Source of the DNA: Microcystis aeruginosa FD4
GTDB taxonomy: Bacteria; Cyanobacteriota; Cyanobacteriia; Cyanobacteriales; Microcystaceae
Reading direction: 5' to 3'
Assembly: GCF_009792235.1 (NCBI RefSeq)
Contig: NZ_CP046973.1
Span: forward strand, 3,844,001 to 3,908,000
DNA length: 64,000 bases
The position numbers were made by a program, and so were the translations under genes. The notes under the pieces were generated by a model. The model searched no databases, was not told where the DNA came from, and saw only the letters and a program-made list of their open reading frames with translations. This document shows, in pieces, positions 50,114-57,312 of this stretch (position 1 is the stretch's first letter; each line of letters opens with the position of its first letter).

Positions 50114-50230
50114 AGCTTCAATTTCCTCGCGACTTTTCTGGGGGAAGTAGTAGGGTTAATTCATCAATCATACTAAATCTGGTTATTAAAGACTGATTAT
50201 TTATTCCCCTTTTTGCATGAGTGCATGAGT

Positions 50231-50315
50231 AGAAAACGGGTTTCTCGGAGAAACCCGTTTTCTGTGGGTTACTCGTAGGGTTAATTCATGAATTAACCCT
50301 ACCCTTGATAAGGGT
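50231..50315. repeat. Triple-palindrome spacer, copy 2
   Basis: The same structure as copy 1, exactly 476 bases further on (hairpin 50231-50263, palindrome 50275-50302). The identical spacing shows that the repeated unit includes the short gene between them. Confidence 0.9.
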
Positions 50316-50325
50316 GGTGATAGCT

Positions 50326-50673
50326 TCAATTTCCTCGCGACTTTTCTGGGGGAAATCGCTTTAAGAGTTCCTGCTTGGAACAATGGAGGAGTAAAGGAGT
50401 AAATTCTTCTGGGGACAATTGTAAAATCCGGCTGATAATAGCTTGAATTTCTGGGTCTAACTCACCAAAACGGACTCGGAGCAGGTTTTCCACCACCAAA
50501 CGTTTCCCCTCTTGCAGACCCCGTTCTAGACCCCGTTCCAGACCCCGTTCTAAACCCCGTTCTAAACCCCGTTCTAAACCCCGTTCTAGACCCCGTTCTA
50601 GACCTTGTTTTTCTCCTTCGGCCAGTGCCTCTTGATAGACTCTCGTTTGTTTTAAATCACTTAGTCCAAACAT
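50326..50673 (-). CDS. Stand-alone Rpn C-terminal domain, 115 residues, seven GLER repeats
   Basis: Same start region as the 87-residue copy (MFGLSDLKQTRVYQEALAEG), but with seven Gly-Leu-Glu-Arg tetrapeptides before LQEGKRLVVENLLRVRFGEL. It shares LDPEIQAIISRI with the copy at 51831-52223, so these two are closer to each other than to the rest. The C-terminal PPEKSRGN is again a fusion artefact of duplication. The 84-base size difference from copy 49850 equals seven 12-bp units. Confidence 0.65.
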   Translation of the reverse strand: MFGLSDLKQTRVYQEALAEGEKQGLERGLERGLERGLERGLERGLERGLERGLQEGKRLVVENLLRVRFGELDPEIQAIISRILQLSPEEFTPLLLHCSKQELLKRFPPEKSRGN

Positions 50674-50790
50674 AGCTTCAATTTCCTCGCGACTTTTCTG
50701 GGGGAAGTAGTAGGGTTAATTCATCAATCATACTAAATCTGGTTATTAAAGACTGATTATTTATTCCCCTTTTTGCATGAGTGCATGAGT

Positions 50791-50875
50791 AGAAAACGGG
50801 TTTCTCCGAGAAACCCGTTTTCTGTGGGTTACTCGTAGGGTTAATTCATGAATTAACCCTACCCTTGATAAGGGT
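50791..50875. repeat. Triple-palindrome spacer, copy 3
   Basis: As copies 1 and 2, but the single centre base of the first hairpin is C, not G, which is what inversion of that hairpin would give (50791-50823; palindrome 50835-50862). Confidence 0.9.
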
Positions 50876-50885
50876 GGTAATAGCT

Positions 50886-51809
50886 TCAATTTCCTCGCGA
50901 CTTTTCTGGGGGAAATCGCTTTAAGAGTTCCTGCTTGGAACAATGGAGGAGTAAAGGAGTAAATTCTTCTGGGGACAGTTGTAAAATCCGTCTGATAATC
51001 CCTTGCAGTGGTGGGTCTAACTCACCGAAACGGACTCGGAGCAGGTTTTCTACCACCAGACGTTCTCCCTCTTGCAGACCTTGTTCTAAACCCCGTTCTA
51101 GACCCCGTTCTAGACCCCGTTCTAGACCCCGTTCTAGACCCCGTTCTTCTCCTTCGGCCAGTGCCTCTTGATAGACTCTCGTTTGTTTTAAATCACTTAG
51201 TTCAAACATAGCTTCAATTTCCTCGCGACTTTTTTGGGGTAATTTGTAAATAATGATACTTTCGATGAGGTTAATTAACTGCCGTTGACTGGACTGGTCG
51301 GTGATTTCTTCTCTGGTCCGCTCGATTAGGGTTTGAGCAGTCCTCACCGCTGCCGTTTCCGACTCTACTACTAATTTAATCACACCGATTCCTAAGGACG
51401 GATTGTCCCTTGGGGCCAATTCATCGAGATAAATGCGTCTAACGCTTGCTAAATTGAGGATTTCGCCAAAATGCAGGGATTGTTCCCGTTCCACCCGACG
51501 ATGGGGATAAATGACGACAATTTGCCAGGGGTGGGGTGGTTGATATTGTTTTAAAAATAGGAACAATTCCGCAAAAAGTCGATAGTAGAGGGTGTCGTCC
51601 GGTTGGAACTGCACTTCCACTAGGTAGAGGGGTTGCTGAATATCTTCTCTGAGTGGCATAAATAAGCCATCGAGACGGAAAGAGAGTTGTTTCACCTCTT
51701 GGGAGGTGAATTGATAGTTTGCTGCTCCTGGTTGCGGTTGTCCGATTAGGTCAAAGAAACTGTCCGGAAAACGCAGGAATATTTGGTAAAAGAGACTGTC
51801 AGTTTTCAC
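50886..51809 (-). CDS. Full-length Rpn/DUF2887-type nuclease-like protein with DUF4351-like tail
   Basis: 307 residues. The N-terminal PD-(D/E)XK-like domain (about 1-200) has MKTDSLFYQIFLRFPDSFFD, the Asp of FRLDGLFMP and the Glu-x-Gln of PLYLVEVQFQPDD, the usual active-site pattern of transposase_31/Rpn relatives. Then KSREEIEAMFELSDLKQTRV, five Gly-Leu-Glu repeats, and the tail domain LLRVRFGELDPPLQ / SPEEFTPLLLHCS. It ends in the non-native PPEKSRGN. Rpn proteins are DNA endonucleases that promote recombination and, in E. coli, restrict phage. An SD-like GAGGAA precedes the internal ATG for MFELSD. Confidence 0.8.
   Translation of the reverse strand: MKTDSLFYQIFLRFPDSFFDLIGQPQPGAANYQFTSQEVKQLSFRLDGLFMPLREDIQQPLYLVEVQFQPDDTLYYRLFAELFLFLKQYQPPHPWQIVVIYPHRRVEREQSLHFGEILNLASVRRIYLDELAPRDNPSLGIGVIKLVVESETAAVRTAQTLIERTREEITDQSSQRQLINLIESIIIYKLPQKSREEIEAMFELSDLKQTRVYQEALAEGEERGLERGLERGLERGLERGLEQGLQEGERLVVENLLRVRFGELDPPLQGIIRRILQLSPEEFTPLLLHCSKQELLKRFPPEKSRGN
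51061..51158 (-). repeat. 12-bp in-frame repeats encoding Gly-Leu-Glu-Arg, example block
   Basis: Units of CCCCGTTCTAGA (plus-strand sense) repeated in tandem. Comparable blocks lie at 47940-47970, 50517-50606, 52012-52104 and 52570-52627. The copy number differs between genes (none to seven complete GLER), and every change keeps the frame. Confidence 0.85.
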
Positions 51810-51830
51810 GAGAAATCTCGCTTCTGGGGT

Positions 51831-52223
51831 TTATTGGCAATTGCCGAATTGATTTAAGAGTTCTTCTCTGGAACACTGTAGGAGTAAAGGGGTAAATTCT
51901 TCTGGGGACAATTGTAAAATCCGGCTGATAATAGCTTGAATTTCTGGGTCTAACTCACCAAAACGGACTCGGAGCAGGTTTTCCACCACCAAACGTTTCC
52001 CCTCTTGCAGACCCCGTTCTAGACCCCGTTCCAGACCCCGTTCTAAACCCCGTTCTAAACCCCGTTCTAAACCCCGTTCTAGACCCCGTTCTAGACCTTG
52101 TTTTTCTCCTTCGGCCAGTGCCTCTTGATAGACTCTCGTTTGTTTTAAATCACTTAGTTCAAACATAGCTTCAATTTCCTCGCGACTTTTCTGGGGGAAG
52201 TAGTAGGTTAATTCATGAATCAT
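51831..52223 (-). CDS. Stand-alone Rpn C-terminal domain, 130 residues, native C-terminus
   Basis: Starts MIHELTYYFPQKSREEIEAM and continues FELSDLKQTRVYQ, seven Gly-Leu-Glu-Arg repeats, LLRVRFGELDPEIQ, SPEEFTPLLLQCSREELLNQ and ends FGNCQ, a plausible native end like FGVLRE of the last array member. Unlike the 87- and 115-residue copies, the frame is open through KSREEIEA; the difference is one base in the upstream TAACC(C)TAC. It can therefore start at either of two Met codons. It sits 21 bases upstream of the full-length gene at 50886-51809 and would be co-transcribed with it, an arrangement suited to a toxin-inhibitor pair. Confidence 0.7.
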   Translation of the reverse strand: MIHELTYYFPQKSREEIEAMFELSDLKQTRVYQEALAEGEKQGLERGLERGLERGLERGLERGLERGLERGLQEGKRLVVENLLRVRFGELDPEIQAIISRILQLSPEEFTPLLLQCSREELLNQFGNCQ

Positions 52224-52282
52224 ACTAAATCTGGTTATTAAAGACTGATTATTTATTCCCCTTTTTGCATGAGTGCATGAGT

Positions 52283-52367
52283 AGAAAACGGGTTTCTCGG
52301 AGAAACCCGTTTTCTGTGGGTTACTCGTAGGGTTAATTCATGAATTAACCCTACCCTTGATAAGGGT
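52283..52367. repeat. Triple-palindrome spacer, copy 4
   Basis: Hairpin 52283-52315, loop-free palindrome 52327-52354 and a short third hairpin, same as copies 1-3. It lies between the full-length gene at 52378 and the short gene ending upstream of it in the array. Confidence 0.9.
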
Positions 52368-52377
52368 GGTAATAGCT

Positions 52378-53283
52378 TCAATTTCCTCGCGACTTTTCTG
52401 GGGGAAATCGCTTTAAGAGTTCCTGCTTGGAACAATGGAGGAGTAAAGGAGTAAATTCTTCTGGGGACAGTTGTAAAATCCGTCTGATAATCCCTTGCAG
52501 TGGTGGGTCTAACTCACCGAAACGGACTCGGAGCAGGTTTTCCACCACCAGACGTTCTCCCTCTTGCAGACCCCGTTCTAGACCCCGTTCTAGACCCCGT
52601 TCTAGACCCCGTTCTAGACCCCGTTCTTCTCCTTCGGCCAGTGCCTCTTGATAGACTCTCGTTTGTTTTAAATCACTTAGTTCAAACATAGCTTCAATTT
52701 CCTCGCGACTTTTCTGGGGTAATTTGTAAATAATGATACTTTCGATGAGGTTAATTAACTGCCGTTGACTGGACTGGTCGGTGATTTCTTCTCTAGTCCG
52801 CTCGATTAGGGTTTGAGCAGTCCTCACCGCTGCTGTTTCCGACTCTACTACTAATTTAATCACACCAATTCCTAAGGAGGGATTGTGGGGCAATTCATCG
52901 AGATAAATGCGTCTAACGCTTGCTAAATTGAGGATTTCGCCAAAATGTAGGGATTGTTCCCGTTCCACCCCACGATGGGGATAAATGACGACAATTTGCC
53001 AGGGGTGGGGTGGTCGATATTGTTTTAAAAATAGGAACAATTCCGCAAAAAGTCGATAGTAGAGGGTGTCGTCTGGTTGGAACTGCACTTCCACTAGGTA
53101 GAGGGGTTGCTGACTATCCTCTCGGAGTGGTATAAATAAGCCATCGAGACGGAAAGAGAGTTGTTTCACCTCTTGGGAGGTAAATTGATAGTTTGCTGCT
53201 CCCGGTTGCGGTTGTCCGATTAGGTCAAAGAAACTGTCGGGAAAGCGCAGGAATATTTGGTAAAAGAGACTGTCAGTTTTCAC
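52378..53283 (-). CDS. Full-length Rpn/DUF2887-type nuclease-like protein, first of the array
   Basis: 301 residues, nearly identical to the copy at 50886-51809 over the nuclease domain (LDGLFIP, LVEVQFQPDD; differences such as LDELPHNPS for LDELAPRDNPS). Four Gly-Leu-Glu-Arg repeats precede the DUF4351-like tail; the end is again PPEKSRGN. It is the first gene transcribed in the array. A relaxed N-terminal identity and variable repeat number suggest ongoing exchange between copies. Confidence 0.8.
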   Translation of the reverse strand: MKTDSLFYQIFLRFPDSFFDLIGQPQPGAANYQFTSQEVKQLSFRLDGLFIPLREDSQQPLYLVEVQFQPDDTLYYRLFAELFLFLKQYRPPHPWQIVVIYPHRGVEREQSLHFGEILNLASVRRIYLDELPHNPSLGIGVIKLVVESETAAVRTAQTLIERTREEITDQSSQRQLINLIESIIIYKLPQKSREEIEAMFELSDLKQTRVYQEALAEGEERGLERGLERGLERGLERGLQEGERLVVENLLRVRFGELDPPLQGIIRRILQLSPEEFTPLLLHCSKQELLKRFPPEKSRGN

Positions 53284-53815
53284 GAGAAATCTCGCTTCTA
53301 GGGTTTATTGGCAGTTTGGTTTTTGTGTGGGAGGAAGAAGAATAGGGATAATTTGGGTGCATCTCAATTTGGTCGAAATATCTAGAGGACATTTTGGGCG
53401 CACGCAGTGCGCCCCTACCATTGGCGCAATAATATTATTGTAGGGGCGAATTGCATTCGCCCTCTTTGAATAACTGCTGCTGCTCACCATAGATGAGGGA
53501 AAGTCACAAATAGGAGATGCAGCCGATAATTTTCGGGAGATATAGTCTTTAAAGCCTTGCCTGGCAAGACTCCTACGAATGATAAGCACTGATTATCACA
53601 CAAAGTCGAGGAGAGTCCCGAATCGTTTGGCTAAACGGTTAATACTCTAGTATTAATAAGCATTGTAAGTAGCTAGGCAAAATTAATTATACATATCTAA
53701 CCACCTCTTGCCTCACCTCAACAAGCAATTTAAAGGCGCGGGCAGCTTATCTGGCTCTTTTCCTGTATAATCAAGTCTTAATTTTATGACTTGTCATTAT
53801 ATTTGAGGAAAATCT
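53284..53815. other. Repeat-rich intergenic region upstream of the Rpn array
   Basis: Holds two perfect hairpins, GGGCGCAC-GCA-GTGCGCCC (about 53397-53415) and GGGCGAAT-TGC-ATTCGCCC (about 53443-53461), part of a commonly dispersed GTAGGGGCG repeat. A 45-base copy of the XRE-gene leader follows at 53478-53523 (without the gene). A solitary IS630-type end matching the element at 7853-8936 is at 53664-53690. It also carries the promoters of the divergent genes on both sides. Confidence 0.75.
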
Positions 53816-55336
53816 ATGAATTGGACAGAAGGATATGTATCGGAAGTTAACTACACTAGCGGCTTTTACGGCGAGTTAAGTCCCCTAAAATTAGGTTTAG
53901 CGACTCTGATTAAATCGATTCAACCCCCCGATTCTAGCCGAGAATTCACCTATTGTGAATTGGCCTGTGGTCAGGGTTTTACCACGAATATTTTAGCAGC
54001 TACCTATCCCCACGCCCAATTTTATGCCAATGATTTCAACCCTAGTCATATCGCCACGGCTAGAGATTTAGCGGCCAAGGCGGGAATGAAGAACGTTCTT
54101 TTCTTTGATGATAGTTTTGAGGAATTTTTAGAGCGAGATTTACCTCAATTTGACTTCATCAGTCTGCACGGAATTTATAGCTGGATTAGTGCCAAAAACC
54201 GCCAAGCAATAGTTAATTTTATTCGCCGCAATCTCAAGGTGGGGGGATTAGTTTATATCTCCTATAATGCTCTTCCGGGTTGGTCAGCAGCGATGCCGAT
54301 GCAAGCTTTAATGTTACGTCATGGTCAACACAGTTCCGAACCAATTTTAACCCGCATTGAACAGGCACTTAATTTTACAGGAGAATTATTAGAAGCTAAT
54401 GCTAGTTATTTTGTCCAAAATCCAATTTTAAAAAATCGTTACGAGCGCCTGAAGGAACAAAATCGTTATTATTTAGCTCACGAGTATTTCAATCAGGAAT
54501 GGAATTCTTTTTACTTCGATGAAGTGGCGAAAGAATTAGAGGATGCTAAACTTAAATATGTGGGTTCTGCTCATATTAATGACCATATTGATACAGTTAA
54601 TCTTTCTCAGGCAGCCCAAGAAAAATTAGCACAAATTAGCGACCCGATTTATCGGGAAGTGGTGCGAGATTTCTTTGTTAATACCCAATTCCGTCGCGAT
54701 ATTTTTAGTCGAGGCTCTTTAGGTTTAACCACCCAAGAACAGCTTAAGCAACTACAAGAAACCCGGTTTGCCATGATTGTTAATCCCGCAAATATCAAGT
54801 TCGAGCAGCAGTTCCCCGTGGGAGAAGTTAAGTTACAGGAGGCAGTTTATCAGCCAATTTGTGAAGTTTTGGCGGAATCTCCCCAAACTTTACTGCAACT
54901 ACAAAATCACCCCAAAACCTCAAATATTAACTTAAATGGTCTTTACCAAGCTCTGATGATTTTAACTGGTATTGGCTATATTCATCCTGCTGTGGATGAG
55001 CAAACTTGCCAACAACGGAAACCATCTACTGATGCTTTTAATAATGCAGTGAAAGCGAAAGCTATCTATGATGAAGAATTGAGCTTTTTAGCCTCTCCTT
55101 TGATTGGTACTGGAGTATTGGTCAATCGGTTAGAACAATTATTCCTCTTGGCTAAATCCTCTAACCAAGATGCAGTACAATTTGTTTGGCAAATTTTGGC
55201 AAGTCAAGGCAAAAAAGTGGTTAAAGATGGGAAAACTTTGGAAACAGAGGAGGAGAATATTGCTCATCTGAAAACAGTGTACGAGGAGTTTAGTCAAGGA
55301 CGTTTACTAACATTGCAAAAACTAGGTATTGAGTAA
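53816..55336 (+). CDS. Class I methyltransferase with methyltransferase regulatory domain (PKMT-like)
   Basis: 506 residues with GAGGAAA 8 bases before the ATG. It begins MNWTEGYVSEVNYTSGFYGE, typical of the group. FTYCELACGQGFTTNILAAT is the SAM-binding motif I, QFYANDFNPSHIATARDLAA follows, then DFISLHGIYSWIS and LKVGGLVYISYNALPGWSAA. The C-terminal half (about 230-500) is the MethyTransf_Reg-type helical region. Relatives include rickettsial protein-lysine methyltransferases acting on outer-membrane proteins. A surface-protein substrate is therefore conceivable, given the surface-protein island upstream, but this is inference. Confidence 0.85.
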   Translation: MNWTEGYVSEVNYTSGFYGELSPLKLGLATLIKSIQPPDSSREFTYCELACGQGFTTNILAATYPHAQFYANDFNPSHIATARDLAAKAGMKNVLFFDDSFEEFLERDLPQFDFISLHGIYSWISAKNRQAIVNFIRRNLKVGGLVYISYNALPGWSAAMPMQALMLRHGQHSSEPILTRIEQALNFTGELLEANASYFVQNPILKNRYERLKEQNRYYLAHEYFNQEWNSFYFDEVAKELEDAKLKYVGSAHINDHIDTVNLSQAAQEKLAQISDPIYREVVRDFFVNTQFRRDIFSRGSLGLTTQEQLKQLQETRFAMIVNPANIKFEQQFPVGEVKLQEAVYQPICEVLAESPQTLLQLQNHPKTSNINLNGLYQALMILTGIGYIHPAVDEQTCQQRKPSTDAFNNAVKAKAIYDEELSFLASPLIGTGVLVNRLEQLFLLAKSSNQDAVQFVWQILASQGKKVVKDGKTLETEEENIAHLKTVYEEFSQGRLLTLQKLGIE

Positions 55337-55888
55337 ATACTAAGTAGGGTTTGCGGCAAAAAGTTTTTCGTGGGGGTAGGGTGTGGGGTGTGGGGTGTGG
55401 GGTGTGGGGTTTTACCCATTTTCAGGGGGTCAATTACCTAATTTTCAGGGAAAAAGTGCCTAAATTTCCCCCCCGAACACTCCTAGCTAAGGCACTTTTT
55501 GATTTCAAAAAAGCCTAAAGATATTATCCAACAAGGTTTTTAGATTTATTCAGCAAACCCTACTTAGTGGTGCGTTACGACGGATTTTTACCTTCAAGTC
55601 AAGGCAGCAATTTTGGCTGTTACGTTTTACTACTTAGTGGTGCGTTACGACGGATTTTTACCTTCAAGTCAAGGCAGCAATTTTGGCCGTCTAACGCACC
55701 CTACGTTTTGCTGAAAAGGTCATCAACAGAGTAACATCTACTAGCTGCCTTGCTTTCACTAGCGGGGAATATTGACCCCGATAATTGCTACTTTTGCGGG
55801 GTATGGGGGGAAGTACCCAGAATCTGAGCTGCTTCCCCTATCTTGACTAATCTTTTTGTCTTGACAAGACCCAGTTAAAAACGCCAAC
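55337..55888. other. 550-base intergenic region with tandem duplications
   Basis: Contains four GGGGTGT heptamers (about 55378-55410), GGCACTTTTTGATTTC-like sequence, and a direct tandem duplication of about 69 bases (about 55563-55631 and 55632-55690: ACTTAGTGGTGCGTTACGAC ... AGGCAGCAATTTTGGC). The second copy runs on into TAACGCACCCTACG, an inverted partner of GTGCGTTA. No gene is seen. Confidence 0.7.
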
Positions 55889-57007
55889 CTAGCTAGGTTG
55901 AACGAGATTATTTAAGCCATAAACCACTTTAGCGCTGATAATCTTATCCTGATCGGTAAGTTCTTCTAACACCTCTTTTCCCTGCACTAAATAGCCAAAA
56001 ACCGAATAACGACCATCCATGAGATTAAACCCCGGAGGAGTTAATTCATTATCGAATTTAAAGAAAAAGAATTGCGAGGAACCTCCGTTAGGATTAGTAT
56101 CGGGACGCGCTAGGGCCAATGCACCAAAAGCGTTAAAAGGCAAGGCGAGACTGGGTAAGTAAATCCCTAATTCTTCGAGAGTATTGCCATAAACTGGTTC
56201 TTCTTCCCCTTTAATCAAAATTTCTAAGGGAATAGAGCGATATTGCTTAGTTTTCGGGTCAAGAAAACCTTCTTCTGCACCGACGGGATCTCCGGTTTGG
56301 ACAACGAAATTATCTTCGCTGCGAATGAAGGGTAAACCGTCATAAAAACCCCGTTGGACTAAATCCACAAAGTTACCCCCATTAATCGGAGCGCTGTAAC
56401 CATCGACAACGATAGTTAAATCTCCTTTGGTGGTCTGCATCTCTACGGTGGCACGTCCTCGCAATTGCGGCAAGTTAGCGTATTCTGGGGGAACGTTAAA
56501 GGGAAAACCCACCACCATTAATTCTTCTAAAGCGGTGATATTATTGAGTAATTCCCGTCTGGTTGACCAAACTGCCTCTTTATCCTTCGCTTCTACGGCC
56601 GTATCGAGGGCTGCCACTCCCGTTTTCAGTTTTTCGATTAATTCCTCCCCTTGGCTTTTACTTGCTTCGGGAACACTATCTAAGATAGCCTTGCTTTTGG
56701 TAGAAAGGACATAATTGGCATCCTTGACATCTTTTTTAATCGGACTCCAACGCTTGGCCCGCAGATGTTTGGCAATATCTTCGATCGATTGTTGCACTTG
56801 ACGAATTGGTTTATTATCTATGGGTAAGGCATTGCGTAAAATAGCAGTGGGATCCGTTACCGCATCACCCTGAGCAAGCACAGCTAAAGCAGGGGTAGTT
56901 CCCTTAACCGTGAACAGACTCAAGATTAAAAATAGTGCTAGGGCAATACTAGCACCGCTTTTTAAGAAAAATTTGCCCCATTCCCGTAATCTTGTCGTTA
57001 TTTTCAT
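55889..57007 (-). CDS. TLP40-like cyclophilin peptidyl-prolyl isomerase (thylakoid lumen)
   Basis: 372 residues. An N-terminal hydrophobic signal (ASIALALFLILSLFTVKG, ending near TPALA) directs it to the lumen or periplasm. Residues 55-165 form the helical region found in TLP40 (RQVQQSIEDIAKHLRAKRWS). The cyclophilin domain (about 180-365) has TTKGDLTIVVDGYSAPINGG, NFVDLVQRGFYDGLPFIR, FVVQTGDPVG, GSSQFFFFKFDN and YSVFGYLVQGKEVLEEL. Plant TLP40 and cyanobacterial homologues assist folding of lumenal or membrane proteins and may regulate a photosystem II phosphatase. Confidence 0.88.
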   Translation of the reverse strand: MKITTRLREWGKFFLKSGASIALALFLILSLFTVKGTTPALAVLAQGDAVTDPTAILRNALPIDNKPIRQVQQSIEDIAKHLRAKRWSPIKKDVKDANYVLSTKSKAILDSVPEASKSQGEELIEKLKTGVAALDTAVEAKDKEAVWSTRRELLNNITALEELMVVGFPFNVPPEYANLPQLRGRATVEMQTTKGDLTIVVDGYSAPINGGNFVDLVQRGFYDGLPFIRSEDNFVVQTGDPVGAEEGFLDPKTKQYRSIPLEILIKGEEEPVYGNTLEELGIYLPSLALPFNAFGALALARPDTNPNGGSSQFFFFKFDNELTPPGFNLMDGRYSVFGYLVQGKEVLEELTDQDKIISAKVVYGLNNLVQPS

Positions 57008-57095
57008 GTTTTGGTCGGTTCCTCAATGGCCATACCTATCCAAAATACTTGTAGGCTTTTAGCGCAACCCTTGTCAATAGGTGAGAAAACCGATC

Positions 57096-57300
57096 GAAGT
57101 CATCAGTTATCAGTTATCAGTTATCAGTTATCAGTTATCAGTTATCAGATGTGAGTTTTCAGTTCACTGTTTGCTCTTTACAGCAAAAAACGCTCCCCAA
57201 TTCCCCACTTCCCCACTTCCCCATCACCCCCCGCAACGCGCACGCAGTGGTCTCCCCATCTCCCCAATTCATAATTTATAATTCATAATTCCCACTCCCC
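57096..57300. repeat. Composite heptamer cassette
   Basis: Six TTATCAG units, core ATGTGAGTTTTCAGTTCACTG, AGCAAAAAACGCTCCCCA, CCCCACTT units, a GCAACGCGCACGCAGTGG element, and ATTCATA units. The module order matches the tract at 20604-20820. Confidence 0.8.
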
Positions 57301-57312
57301 TTTTGATCTTTT

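Noticed and set aside
50935..51171. Plus-strand frames rich in Arg-Pro-Arg-Ser within the Rpn array
   Set aside because: They are antisense translations of the 12-bp Gly-Leu-Glu-Arg repeats.
50517..52627. Possible CRISPR array from the regularly spaced repeats
   Set aside because: The units are 12 bp, contiguous and coding, without spacers. The 7-bp and 36-bp arrays elsewhere likewise lack spacers.
53305..53589. A 94-codon minus frame upstream of the Rpn array
   Set aside because: It crosses hairpin repeats and the XRE leader copy, with no ribosome site.
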